Below are positions 17,538-26,907 of a stretch of 42,570 bases of DNA, one piece after another (within the stretch, counting starts at the first letter, position 1; every line of letters begins with the position of its first letter). Both the position numbers and the translations under genes were made by a program. The notes under the pieces were generated by a model that was not told where the DNA came from, searched no databases, and saw only the letters and a program-made list of their open reading frames with translations. Source of the DNA: Planctomyces sp. (GTDB lineage Bacteria; Planctomycetota; Planctomycetia; Planctomycetales; Planctomycetaceae); assembly GCA_013822855.1 (NCBI GenBank), contig PNLE01000009.1, forward strand, positions 1 through 42,570, given 5' to 3'.

Positions 17538-19949
17538 TCACGAGGCCGGAGCCGCCTGCGAGACCGGTGTGGCCTGGGGCTTGTCGTTCGAGCCGAGCTT
17601 GCTTTCGAGCCGCTTCAAAAGTTTCTCATCGGGAAAGCGTTCGACCTTCGTCTTCTCCAAGGCCGTGGCCCAAGCTTTGGCGGCGTCGGCGGCACGTCCC
17701 AACTTCTCGTAAACATCGCCCAGATGCTCATAGATCGTGCCGTCGCCACCCGATCGAAGTTCGACCGCCTTCTCCAGCGGAGCGATCGCTTCCTGGTACT
17801 TGCCCAGCTTGAACAGCACCCAACCCAGACTGTCGAGATACGCCGCGTTGTCGGGTTCGGCCGCGACCGCCTTGCGGATCATTTTCTCGGCCTTATCCAG
17901 GTTCTTTCCCTGGTCGGCATAGAGGTAACCCAGATCGTTGTTGACTGAAATATCCTCGGGGTCTTCCTCCAGCACCTTCTCCAGAATCGCCTCGCCACGA
18001 GGCAGATCACCCTGCAAAACATAGATGTTCGACAGGCTGAACTGGCACTGGCGGACAACGCGCGTCTCGTCGGGAAAATCACGAATGACCGATTCGAACT
18101 GCGTGACGGCCTTCTCGAAGTTCCGGCTGTGGTAATAGACCCAACCCTTCTGGAACTGGAGGACCGCCGCCTGCGGAATCAGCCGAATGGCCTGATCGAT
18201 GGCTTCCAGCGCCCCCTCGGTGTTGCCGCTCATTTCACGGGCCTGCGACAACTGGAAGAGCAAATTGGGTTTGCGATCCGCGAGTGACGGTTCACCGATC
18301 GCCTCTTCCAGCGCCACGATCGCATCGGCGTAGCGATCGGCCTTCAGCAGGGTTTCGGCCAGATCCGACAAGATGATCCCGGCCCGCTCGGGTGAAATCT
18401 CCTTGGCTTTGCGGAAGAACTCCACAGCCGCATCGATGTTCTCAGCCTGAGCGGCGAGCTTGGCGACCAAATAAGCCTCCTCGAACGTCAACTCGCGCGG
18501 CTCGGCGGCGGACTGCTTGCGGCCCGCTTCGATCACACTGGCGACCAGTTCCTTGTCCTTCGATACCGAATCGAACTCGGCTTCGATCTCGTCGACACTG
18601 TCGGGGGGAGCCTGCGAAAGCCCCCGCCCCAGGATGTCCAGCAGTTTGTCGGCCACCTTCTGTTTGCGATACAGCCTTGAGAGTCCCAGATAGCCCTTGA
18701 GATCGCGCGACCCCTTGAGCGAAGCCTCGTAGATCTTTTCCGCCTTCTCGTACTCGGCCTTGTCGGTCAGTTTCTCGGCCAGGAAGAACTGCAGCGTCGA
18801 ATTCCGCTGATCCTTCTCGGCGATGACCGTCAGTCGATCGATCAACTCTCCCTCGAGGCCGCTTTTGGTGAGGATCTGAGCCAACAGTTCATAGGCTTCC
18901 CGACCCTTCGACTGCCGCTGGGCATCGATGTATTTCTGCAGTTCCACGAGAGCTTCAGCCGGCTTCCCTTCGAGCAGCAACAGCTTGGATTGATAAAAGT
19001 TGACGTTGCCGCGACTCGCCTTGCCGGTCTTGATGGCCAATTCGAGCGCTTCGCGTGCTGGCTGAACCCGTTCGGCGTCGAGCATCACCTGGGCCACGCG
19101 CTCGGCACCGGTTCGCGGATCATTCATCAACTCGGTGCGAAAGCGGGGATCGAGCTTGAACTCGTCCGGTTGCTTGAAGACCTTCAACAGCAGTTCATAC
19201 TTGTCTGCCGCCTTGGGGATGTTGCCGGTGGCCAGATAGAGAATGGCCAGATCACGGTTAAGCCGGATGGCCCAGTTGGATTGAGCTTCGAGCGAAGGAG
19301 AAGCGGCCGCCTGCTCCAGAAACTTGATGGCATCGGCCCCACGCTGCTGCGCCGCCATACCGGCGGCCAGCGTGTGCAACACTTCGAAGTCGGTGGGATC
19401 GAGATCAACGACCTTCATGGCCCAAGCCATCGCCTGGATCGGTTGCTCCTGGATCAGCGCGATCTGCATCAGCTTGCGAAAGGTGTCGGGCGACTTGGGA
19501 TCGAGTTCGGCTGCTCGTTGAAACGCCGCATAGGCCCGCTTCCATTCCAGCCGCGATTCGAACAGCGAACCCGACATGTACCACGCAAGAGCTTCCGCCC
19601 TCTTGTCTTCCGCCGGAGTCGCGGGAACCTTGGGCTGCAGCGGTGTCGCTGGCTCATCGAGCGGTTGCATCTGAATCGTGGGAACGGGGGGCACAGGCGA
19701 CGACTCGGTGCCCAGCGGGCTCTTCGCGGGAGGAGTTTCACCCGGTTTGACAGCCCCCTCCTTACCGCCACCCTCTTTCCCCGAGCCTTCGGCCGAGACT
19801 GGAGGAGCGGCTGCCGGCGAGTCAGGTTCCGCCGCCTGGGGCGGGGGCTGAACGGCGGGTTGGGCGCTGACCTCTGCCTGCTCAAGACCTGAGATCAATA
19901 ACAGACTGGACAACACCAGCGTGTGAACCCGATTCCAAACTCGTTCCAT
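17538..19949 (-). CDS. Large exported TPR protein
   Basis: An 803-residue protein: signal peptide (about 1-29, ending VSAQ), a Pro/Ala/Glu-rich low-complexity segment (30-105), then TPR-like repeats over most of the remainder (clear ones include EWKRAYAAFQRAAELDPKSP and the C-terminal KYQEAIAPLEKAVELRSGGD). The last repeats resemble those of outer-membrane assembly and PEP-CTERM system TPR lipoproteins, but no lipobox is present. It probably scaffolds a protein complex in the periplasm. The ATG at 19949 follows GGGAGTCAGGTG, which favours it over a longer start. It is located 141 bp upstream of yebC. No specific role can be assigned. Confidence 0.88.
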   Translation of the reverse strand: MERVWNRVHTLVLSSLLLISGLEQAEVSAQPAVQPPPQAAEPDSPAAAPPVSAEGSGKEGGGKEGAVKPGETPPAKSPLGTESSPVPPVPTIQMQPLDEPATPLQPKVPATPAEDKRAEALAWYMSGSLFESRLEWKRAYAAFQRAAELDPKSPDTFRKLMQIALIQEQPIQAMAWAMKVVDLDPTDFEVLHTLAAGMAAQQRGADAIKFLEQAAASPSLEAQSNWAIRLNRDLAILYLATGNIPKAADKYELLLKVFKQPDEFKLDPRFRTELMNDPRTGAERVAQVMLDAERVQPAREALELAIKTGKASRGNVNFYQSKLLLLEGKPAEALVELQKYIDAQRQSKGREAYELLAQILTKSGLEGELIDRLTVIAEKDQRNSTLQFFLAEKLTDKAEYEKAEKIYEASLKGSRDLKGYLGLSRLYRKQKVADKLLDILGRGLSQAPPDSVDEIEAEFDSVSKDKELVASVIEAGRKQSAAEPRELTFEEAYLVAKLAAQAENIDAAVEFFRKAKEISPERAGIILSDLAETLLKADRYADAIVALEEAIGEPSLADRKPNLLFQLSQAREMSGNTEGALEAIDQAIRLIPQAAVLQFQKGWVYYHSRNFEKAVTQFESVIRDFPDETRVVRQCQFSLSNIYVLQGDLPRGEAILEKVLEEDPEDISVNNDLGYLYADQGKNLDKAEKMIRKAVAAEPDNAAYLDSLGWVLFKLGKYQEAIAPLEKAVELRSGGDGTIYEHLGDVYEKLGRAADAAKAWATALEKTKVERFPDEKLLKRLESKLGSNDKPQATPVSQAAPAS

Positions 19950-20140
19950 CACCTGACTCCCACGCTCATCCTCGGGCAGATCCCTGCGGAAGTTCCCAGC
20001 CATTGGGTGCCGGGAACTTTCAGCAGCGTGGATTGTAGCCCGATTTCGCGCCAAGCGGCAAATCGAAGTTAGGCCGAAGTGAAGATCATCACAGCAATCG
20101 TGGAATTCACTCGCCAGCGGTGCCCCTGATTGATGGAGAT

Positions 20141-21277
20141 CTACTTCTTCTTGGTGGCCTTTTTGGCCGGAGCAGCCGACTTGGCCTTGGCCGAGGTCGT
20201 TTTCGCCGGCGCGGGTTTGCTGGCTGCGGGCTTTGTGGACGCCGACTTGCCCGGTGTGGTTTTGGCCGATGCCGACTTCGCGGGAGCGGACTGAGATGAG
20301 ACCGATTTCACGGGTGCCGTTTTTGGTGCGGCGGTCTTGCCTGAAGACTTGGCCGCTTTGTCTGCCTTGTCGGCCGTCGCCTTAGACACCTTAGCGGCCT
20401 TTTCAGCCTTTTCGGCGGCGATCTTCGCGGCGGCCTTTTCGTTGGCCTTGTCAACAGCGGCCTGCTTCTTGTCCGCTTCCTTCTTGTCCTTGTCCTTCTG
20501 CTTCGCTTCGGCGGCATCCACGGCAGCCTGCTGTTTTCGCAGACGTTCCAGATAAGCGGCGGAACCGACCTTCATCAACTCGGCGAGACGATCCATCGCG
20601 GTGGCCGCATCGTAGCCCTCTTCGGGAACCGGGACGGCCTTGAGGTTGAACGCGTCGCGCAGCGTGGGATCCGTTCCCAAAGCACGGATCATCGTGCTGA
20701 ACTGATCGACCTCCGCCTTCTTGATGGCCGCTTTCAGCGATTCGGCGACCTCTTCCTGCCCTTGACCCGGATTCGCCAATCCCAACCAGACCAGAACGTT
20801 CATCGAACGCTCGTCCAGCGGCATGAGATGGGCGCCAAGCACCGCGTGCAGGGTGAACGTCCGCACGAACGGCGTGGCGGATTTGATCTTCGCCAGCTGC
20901 TTCTGGGCCAGTTCCAGGGTCCGCTTCTTCAGGCCCTCGAACTCGAACGTGTAGTTCTTGTCGAAGACATGCTGCAGCACGCCCTTGTAGCGATAGGCTT
21001 TCCACTCGGCGTTCTCGATGGGACCGAGAGCCTCCTGGAGTTCGGTCACCGAACTCACACGGGCCTCGTTGAGATCCTCGAAGGAAGCCCGCAGCCGTTC
21101 ATAACCCGCCAGCCCGTCCTCGATCGACGAGTCTTCCAGGCAGACCGCGAAGAGCATGGTTTCCAAAACAGGAAACTCGGGAATGGGAGGGAGCTTGTGG
21201 AGCTTCTTGACGACGGGATGAAGTTTCTTGAGCAATGCCTGCTTGTCGGCGGTTTTCGTTCGTACGGCAGAGGCCAT
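20141..21277 (-). CDS. HhH-GPD glycosylase-like protein with histone H1-like Lys/Ala tail
   Basis: A 378-residue protein in two parts. Residues about 12-175 look like the endonuclease III/HhH-GPD fold: PEFPVLETMLFAVCLEDSSIEDGLAGYERL matches the first helices, and HLMPLDERSM aligns with the catalytic Asp region (Asp155). The hairpin that normally reads GVGRKTA is replaced by ATPFVRTFT, so the catalytic Lys is missing, and there is no iron-sulfur cluster Cys set. Residues about 245-378 are almost entirely Lys, Ala, Ser, Thr and Pro (AKP/AAKK repeats), like histone H1 or the C-terminal tails of bacterial H1-like proteins. It may be a non-catalytic DNA-binding protein. It lies between rbfA and the TPR gene. 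The ATG at 21277 is the first start. Confidence 0.8.
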   Translation of the reverse strand: MASAVRTKTADKQALLKKLHPVVKKLHKLPPIPEFPVLETMLFAVCLEDSSIEDGLAGYERLRASFEDLNEARVSSVTELQEALGPIENAEWKAYRYKGVLQHVFDKNYTFEFEGLKKRTLELAQKQLAKIKSATPFVRTFTLHAVLGAHLMPLDERSMNVLVWLGLANPGQGQEEVAESLKAAIKKAEVDQFSTMIRALGTDPTLRDAFNLKAVPVPEEGYDAATAMDRLAELMKVGSAAYLERLRKQQAAVDAAEAKQKDKDKKEADKKQAAVDKANEKAAAKIAAEKAEKAAKVSKATADKADKAAKSSGKTAAPKTAPVKSVSSQSAPAKSASAKTTPGKSASTKPAASKPAPAKTTSAKAKSAAPAKKATKKK

Positions 21278-21410
21278 CGTATGTTTCTTCCGCAGTCAGG
21301 TTCCAGGAAATGCAACCGAGTCATCGCTTCGGCGGGCCCCGTCAGTCCACTGTTGCCAGCATCCGTCGTTCGAGACCCGCAGTGAAAAACCAAGGCGTCC
21401 ATCGCTCAAG

Positions 21411-21941
21411 TCATGCGGACGGCTTTCCAGCATCGCCATCCAACCCCACTCCACCTTCGGATCCACTCAACTCTTCTTCGTCGCCCCCATCGCCATCTTC
21501 ATCCTCCTCGAATTCGCTGTCATCGAATTCGCCGTCAGCCGATTCAGCGCCTTCCAAATCCAAGTCGTCAGCCCCCTCGGATGTCTCTTCCGAAGTCTCG
21601 CCGGGGATGATCTCTCGCAGCGCCCGCGAGGTCTCGACGCTCAACTTGACCCCCTGATCGAGGACGAATGTCAGCACCGGGGTGTAGCGGGTCTCCAGGC
21701 GATCGGCGATCTTCGACTGGATGAAGCCCTTGGCGGATTCCAGCCCGTACATGCACAGCGACTGTTCCTTGGCGGTACCCATCACCGAGACCCGCACCCG
21801 TGCGGTGCGCATGTCGGGAGCGACTTCGGCCGCCAGAACGGTGACGTTCTTGACGCGGGGATCACGGATGTGACGCATCAGGGTCAGGCTGACGGTTTCG
21901 AGAACAGCTTGGGAGGCTTTCGCCAATCGACGGGACATCAT
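21411..21941 (-). CDS. rbfA: Ribosome-binding factor A with long acidic tail
   Basis: A 176-residue RbfA. The KH-like domain spans about 1-118: MMSRRLAKASQAVLETVSLTL, the DPRVKNVTVLAAEVAPDMRTARVRVSV strand pair and the YTPVLTFVLDQGVKLS region. RbfA binds the 30S subunit and aids 16S 5' maturation and cold adaptation. Residues about 120-176 are an extra acidic tail of Asp, Glu and Gly. Two adjacent ATGs (21941 and 21938) are possible; CAGGAG lies 10 bases before the first. It follows infB, as in the common nusA-infB-rbfA order, with a hairpin in the 153-bp gap. Confidence 0.93.
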   Translation of the reverse strand: MMSRRLAKASQAVLETVSLTLMRHIRDPRVKNVTVLAAEVAPDMRTARVRVSVMGTAKEQSLCMYGLESAKGFIQSKIADRLETRYTPVLTFVLDQGVKLSVETSRALREIIPGETSEETSEGADDLDLEGAESADGEFDDSEFEEDEDGDGGDEEELSGSEGGVGLDGDAGKPSA

Positions 21942-22054
21942 GAGGGAACAACTCCTGAGCCGGCACCGGACGGCGCACACTCGGTCGCCCGGCTCAAGCT
22001 CCAATCACCGAGAATCGATTCTCTGGAAGCACCCATCACTCACGAACCCCGCAG

Positions 22055-22081
22055 ACCGACCTGTGCCGAACACAGGCCGGT
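22055..22081. repeat. Stable hairpin between infB and rbfA
   Basis: On the minus strand ACCGGCCTGTG and CACAGGTCGGT form an 11-bp stem with one G-T pair and a 5-base loop, starting about 14 nt after the infB stop. No T-run follows, so it may stabilise the infB 3' end or lower downstream expression rather than terminate. Confidence 0.5.
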
Positions 22082-22094
22082 TCTTTCCACTCAC

Positions 22095-25046
22095 TTACGA
22101 CTCGAATGTCCGCTTCACTTCCTCGATCTTGTAGGCTTCGAGGAGGTCGCCCTCCTTCACATCGTTGAAGCCTTCCAGCCGGATGCCGCACTCCATCCCT
22201 TCACGAACGTCGCGGGCATCGTCCTTTTCCCGACGCAGAGATGCAATAGCGTAGGAATTGAGCACCTTCTGATCGCGGATCACATGGATCCGGTTGCTGC
22301 GATCGATCGTACCGTTGAGCACACGGCAACCGGCGATCGTACCGAACCGGCTGATGCTGAAGGTCTGCAGCACAATCGCCCGGCCCAGCGTGACTTCCTT
22401 CTTCGCCGGCTTGAGCATCCCCTCGAGGGTCTGCTTAATTTCGTCCACCACCTCATAGATGATGTTGTACCGGCGGATCTCGACATCCTCCTGCATCGCC
22501 AAGGAGGCTGCGCGATCGTCGGGGATCACATGGAAGGCGATGATGATCGCCGACGAGGCACTGGCCAGGTAGACATCGCTCTCGTTCACCCCCCCCACAC
22601 CTTCATGCAGGATGCGGACGCGAACTTCGGGATGTTCGAACTTGCCGATCTCGCTGCGGAGTGCTTCCAGCGACCCAGGCGTATCGGCCTTGATGATGAC
22701 TCCCAGATCCTGCACCTCCCCGTCGCGGGCGGCGTTGAGGATATCTTCCAATGTCCGCTTCCCACCCCGTGCGGCGAGAGACGTCTGTCGTCCCGACATC
22801 CGGCGGCGTTCGGCGATGTCGCGAGCCAGGTCGAGGTCGTTGAGCACCACGAACTTGTCGCCGGGAGCCGGCACGATATCCAGACCCGCCAGCATTACCG
22901 GCGTGGAAGGAGGTGCTTCATCGATCTCCTGATCCTTCTCGTTGAAGATGGCCCGCACCTTGCCGTAGGCCTGACCGCACAGGACAACATCCCCCTTGCG
23001 GAGGGTTCCCTTCTGCACGATGAGCCAGGCCAAAGGACCGCGGCCTTCATCTCGGAAGGCTTCCAGACAGGCACCCGTCGCGGGACGCTCGGGGTTGGCC
23101 TTGAATTCGTTCAGTTCGGCGGTCAACAGCAGTGTTTCCAGCAGGGTGTCGAGGCCTTCGCCCGACAGACCCGATGTCCGCACCACTTCGGTGTCGCCAC
23201 CCCACTCGGCGGCCAGCACGTTCTGTGCGGCCAGTTCCTGGAGGACGCGCTGCTCGTTCCGATCCGGGAGATCGACCTTGTTCAGCGCGACCACCAGCGG
23301 CACACCCGCCGCCTTGGCGTGGGCGATGCATTCGACCGTCTGCGGCATCACACCGTCGTTCGCCGCCACGACCAGCACGATGATATCCGTGACGTTCGCA
23401 CCGCGGGCACGCATTTCGCCGAACGCCGCGTGACCGGGCGTATCGACGAACGTGAGCTTCTGACCATTCTTCACCACCTGGTAGGCGGCGATGTGCTGGG
23501 TGATCCCCCCATGCTCCGAAGCGGCCACGTTGGCGGAACGCAACTTGTCGACCAGCGTGGTTTTGCCATGATCGACGTGGCCCAGGATCGTGATGATCGG
23601 AGCGCGATCGACCAGCGTCTCGGGAGCGTCGGGCAGGTCGATGTATTCCTGAAGTTCGTCTTCGACATCCTTCGGCTTGATGATCCGCAGATCGACGCCC
23701 AATTCCAGGGCGAGTTCGACGGCGGTGTCTTCATGCAGCAGGCTGTTGATCGTCAGCATCTCTCCACGCTTGAAGAGAATGCCCAGAATCTGCTTGGCAG
23801 GTCGCCCCATCGCTTCCGACAGCGACCGGACATTGAGTGGCGGCTCGATTTCGGCGAAGGTCTTGAGCTGCGCGCTCTGCTTCTGGCCAGGCCGGCGAAT
23901 CATCTTGCGGAGGGCCTTGCGCTGGCCGGCTTCCTCCTCTTCGCTGCCACGAACATCCTTGGTTCGTTTGACACGGCGTGCCTCGCGGATCTCCTCCATC
24001 CCCGCGCCGACGGGATTCTTGTCACCCCGCTTGCCGCCACGGGTATCGATCGAATCGCCTGGCCCGCCGATCTTGATCTTGTCGTCAACACCACGACGAC
24101 CACCACCCGCCATGTGACCACCCAGAGGGGTCGCCGCGACGAGTTTGCCGTCCTTGTTGATCCGAATTTCGGGAGCTTGCGGCTTTGCTTCTTCCTTGCG
24201 GGTCACGGGAGGACCGCTGAACGTTCCCAGATTCGCGACGCCGGGAACATTGCCCCGGGGACGCACTGGAGGTTCGGCATTGCCGCGACCGGCGACCGGT
24301 GGAGTCGCCGCTCCGCCGCCCTGCCCCTGGTCTCCGCGGGAAGGTGTGCCGCGACTGCTCATCCCCATGTCACGCATGGGCCGGCTGCCCACTGCCCGCA
24401 TCTGCCCAGCTGGCATTCGCGAGGGCATCGCAGGGCGTTCCGGCGCGCCGGGAACGCGTGGCGGTGCCACGGGTGCTGCTGTCGTGGAGGCACCACTCGC
24501 CTTGGCTTCGACAACGGGAGCCGCTGGGGCGGGATCGGCAGTTGGCGATTCCGCAGTCGGCTCATCTCCTGCGGGAGACTGTATTTCGTCATCAACAGGA
24601 TCTGTTTCGGCAACAGCGACAACCTCGGCGACTTCGTCCTCCGTGTCGCTGAAATCCTCGTCGCCGGAAACGACCTCATCTTCGCCTTCATTCGATTCCT
24701 GAATGAAGGCGGGGGCGGGTTCTTGACCCGCACCTGTTGTGGTCACCGCGCCGGATCGTTGAATCGGGGACTTGGCGATCATGTCGCGCAGCTTGCGAAC
24801 CGCGCCGGCCAGTTCGCGGGCCTGCTCTTCGCGCTGGGGCAATCGGGCCGCTTCGGGGCCGGTCGCCGTCATCACCGCCGTTGAACCAGTCCCCCGGATG
24901 ATGGCGAGAACGCGATCCCGCTCTTCAGGCGAGATACTCGCCAGAGCCGAATTCTTGACCATGATGCCCGCCTTCGCGCAATGCTCGATCAACAGTCGGC
25001 TGTCCATATCGAGCTCTTTGGCGAGAGCAAAAATTCGAATCTTCAA
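22095..25046 (-). CDS. infB: Translation initiation factor IF-2
   Basis: A 983-residue IF-2, the GTPase that brings initiator tRNA to the 30S subunit. The N-terminal IF2_N domain (1-52) is followed by a long linker of about 320 residues, first acidic, then rich in Pro, Gly and Arg. The G domain has GHVDHGKTT near residue 486, DTPGHAAF and NKVDL. The C-terminal tRNA-binding domains are complete. I take TTG 25046 as the start: AGAGGA lies 8 bases upstream and MKIRIFALAKEL matches the family N-terminus. An out-of-frame ATG-AGC-GTT-TGA overlaps the start. It follows nusA after 205 bp. Confidence 0.97.
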   Translation of the reverse strand: MKIRIFALAKELDMDSRLLIEHCAKAGIMVKNSALASISPEERDRVLAIIRGTGSTAVMTATGPEAARLPQREEQARELAGAVRKLRDMIAKSPIQRSGAVTTTGAGQEPAPAFIQESNEGEDEVVSGDEDFSDTEDEVAEVVAVAETDPVDDEIQSPAGDEPTAESPTADPAPAAPVVEAKASGASTTAAPVAPPRVPGAPERPAMPSRMPAGQMRAVGSRPMRDMGMSSRGTPSRGDQGQGGGAATPPVAGRGNAEPPVRPRGNVPGVANLGTFSGPPVTRKEEAKPQAPEIRINKDGKLVAATPLGGHMAGGGRRGVDDKIKIGGPGDSIDTRGGKRGDKNPVGAGMEEIREARRVKRTKDVRGSEEEEAGQRKALRKMIRRPGQKQSAQLKTFAEIEPPLNVRSLSEAMGRPAKQILGILFKRGEMLTINSLLHEDTAVELALELGVDLRIIKPKDVEDELQEYIDLPDAPETLVDRAPIITILGHVDHGKTTLVDKLRSANVAASEHGGITQHIAAYQVVKNGQKLTFVDTPGHAAFGEMRARGANVTDIIVLVVAANDGVMPQTVECIAHAKAAGVPLVVALNKVDLPDRNEQRVLQELAAQNVLAAEWGGDTEVVRTSGLSGEGLDTLLETLLLTAELNEFKANPERPATGACLEAFRDEGRGPLAWLIVQKGTLRKGDVVLCGQAYGKVRAIFNEKDQEIDEAPPSTPVMLAGLDIVPAPGDKFVVLNDLDLARDIAERRRMSGRQTSLAARGGKRTLEDILNAARDGEVQDLGVIIKADTPGSLEALRSEIGKFEHPEVRVRILHEGVGGVNESDVYLASASSAIIIAFHVIPDDRAASLAMQEDVEIRRYNIIYEVVDEIKQTLEGMLKPAKKEVTLGRAIVLQTFSISRFGTIAGCRVLNGTIDRSNRIHVIRDQKVLNSYAIASLRREKDDARDVREGMECGIRLEGFNDVKEGDLLEAYKIEEVKRTFES

Positions 25047-25054
25047 ACGCTCAT

Positions 25055-25060
25055 TCCTCT
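25055..25060 (-). promoter_or_regulatory. Ribosome-binding site deciding the TTG start of infB
   Basis: AGAGGA lies 8 bases before TTG 25046. The only ATG nearby (25054) opens a three-codon frame ending at the TGA that overlaps the TTG, so TTG is the real start of IF-2. Confidence 0.6.
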
Positions 25061-25251
25061 GTTCAGAATCGAGGGTTGTCGTGCCCCGTGGCAGGAACTT
25101 GAAACCCTATGAACCAGACAGATTCCCAATTCCGAGGGAGCCATCTGGATAAAAATCGCCGTCCATTCACTTCATATTTTGGTCATCCACTTCATCAGGC
25201 CCGAAGTTCGATCACTCGCCCCCAAGCCTGCTGTCGTCAGGGTGATAGTAT

Positions 25252-26631
25252 TCAGTTGCCGGCAGTCCCCTCGGCTTCAACCTTGACAGTGGCAACAGCC
25301 TCCGTCTTGGACTCTTCAGGAACCTCGGAAGCTTCCACGGCCTCTTCAGCAACGACAGTGACAACTGCCGGCTTCGGGCCAGCCAGGCGGGCCAGTTCGT
25401 CCAATCGCCGCTGCTCGCGCTCCTGCGATTGCCGCTCGGCCTTTTCGGTCGCGCGGCGGACATCCTGCTCCTTCTCGATCCGTTCGCTTTCCTTCTCGGC
25501 ATACTCGACGATCACGTCGGCCTGCTCCTGGGTCAGCGAACCCATTTCCATGAGCTGATCGGGCTCAATGACCGACAGATCCTCGAAGCTCAGGAAGCCC
25601 TGCGAGACCAAACCCTCCGCCAGTTCCTCGGTGACACCGGGGATCTGCGAGTAGGCGACCACCGCGAGATCGAGCTGCTGATCGAGTTCTTCGCGGGTCA
25701 TCACGTCGATATCCCAACCGACGAGCTTCGAAGCCAGGCGCACGTTCTGGCCCCGCTTGCCGATCGCCAGCGAGAGCTGATCGTCACGCACCAGCACCAG
25801 AACACGACCCAGCATCGGACAGAGGATCACGTCCTCCACTTCCGCCGGCTGCATCGCATTGGGAACCAGAACCTGCAACGAATCATTCCAGCGAACAACT
25901 TCAATCCGCTCGCCACCGAGCTCTTCGCCCACATTGCGGATGCGGGCACCACGCACACCCACACAGGCACCGACAGGGTCAATGTTGCTGTCGATGCACG
26001 AGACCGCCACCTTCGTGCGGTAACCCGCCTCACGCGCCAGCGACCGGATCTCGATGATCCGCTCGCTCACTTCGGGGATTTCCAGCTCCAGGAGCCGACG
26101 GACAAAGTCCGGATGGGCCCGCGACAGAACCACGCGAACTCGTGGCCCCATCTTCTTCACTTCCAGGATCACCGCCCGGACGCGTTCATTGGGCCGGTGC
26201 GATTCGCCGGGAATCATTTCGCTGCGGGGCAAAATCGCCTCCGCTTTGCCGATATTGACAGTGATCGCACTCCCCTCGTTCCGGGTAATGGTTCCCGAAA
26301 CGATCTGGCTGCGCATCTGGGCGAATTCATCGAACAGCGTGTCGCGTTCGGCTTCGCGGATCTTCTGGATCATGACCTGCTTGGCAGTCTGGGCCGAGAT
26401 GCGACCCAGGATGTCGCCCAATTCATCGCGGTCGATCTCGCGGCCGTTGGTCGTCACCTGAGGCTGACCGCTGGCACGGTCGATGCGGACGTCGATCAAC
26501 TCTTCCTCACCAAAATGCTTGCGCGCGGCCGAAAGAATGGCTTGCTCCACCCCTTCGAAGACAATTTCCTTGTCGATGCTCTTATCGCGATGGATCGAAT
26601 CCACGATCCGCAGCACTTCGTTGCCGTTCAT
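25252..26631 (-). CDS. nusA: Transcription termination/antitermination factor NusA
   Basis: A 459-residue NusA. It shows the N-terminal RNA-polymerase-binding domain (1-125), an S1 domain (about 130-200, [25 protein letters not shown] minus flanks), KH domains with [21 protein letters not shown] and [16 protein letters not shown], and a helix-hairpin-helix domain (about 350-410, [17 protein letters not shown]). The C-terminal 55 residues are rich in Glu, Arg, Ala and Val and are not conserved. It binds elongating polymerase and rRNA antitermination complexes. The ATG at 26631 follows GAGGATAGTA. rimP, often the gene before nusA, is not seen here; instead about 1 kb without a clear gene lies upstream. 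Confidence 0.97.
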   Translation of the reverse strand: MNGNEVLRIVDSIHRDKSIDKEIVFEGVEQAILSAARKHFGEEELIDVRIDRASGQPQVTTNGREIDRDELGDILGRISAQTAKQVMIQKIREAERDTLFDEFAQMRSQIVSGTITRNEGSAITVNIGKAEAILPRSEMIPGESHRPNERVRAVILEVKKMGPRVRVVLSRAHPDFVRRLLELEIPEVSERIIEIRSLAREAGYRTKVAVSCIDSNIDPVGACVGVRGARIRNVGEELGGERIEVVRWNDSLQVLVPNAMQPAEVEDVILCPMLGRVLVLVRDDQLSLAIGKRGQNVRLASKLVGWDIDVMTREELDQQLDLAVVAYSQIPGVTEELAEGLVSQGFLSFEDLSVIEPDQLMEMGSLTQEQADVIVEYAEKESERIEKEQDVRRATEKAERQSQEREQRRLDELARLAGPKPAVVTVVAEEAVEASEVPEESKTEAVATVKVEAEGTAGN

Positions 26632-26881
26632 TACTATCCTCTTCTGAACTCATCACTTGCCGCAAGCTTCAAGGCTGTCCCACCCCGATGACACCGCACA
26701 TGGCAGGCACCCGTCGGACATCCACCCCACCCAACCACCGACATCGGCACGACCCGAGCCGTCAGGGCCACATCGGAAGTGAAGACATCACCGCCGAAGA
26801 AACCACCGAACAACTCAAGCACTTCAATGACTGAGACTGGAACTTGCTGAAAAGCAATGACCTCCGCACTCACCCAAAAAC

Positions 26882-26907
26882 AAAAAAAGCAGGGAATGCC
26901 CTACTTT
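26882..26907 (-). terminator. Intrinsic terminator upstream of nusA
   Basis: On the minus strand AAAGTAGGG-CATT-CCCTGCTTT forms a 9-bp stem (one G-T pair) with a 4-base loop, continuing as a T-run. Location is about 250 nt before the nusA start, so it either ends a separate small transcript or is an attenuator in the nusA leader. Confidence 0.75.

Noticed and set aside
21228-24884. A plus-strand open frame of about 1200 codons
   Set aside because: It lies antisense to infB and rbfA, which are certain genes. Its sequence has no domain features and reflects the GC-biased codon pattern of the opposite strand.
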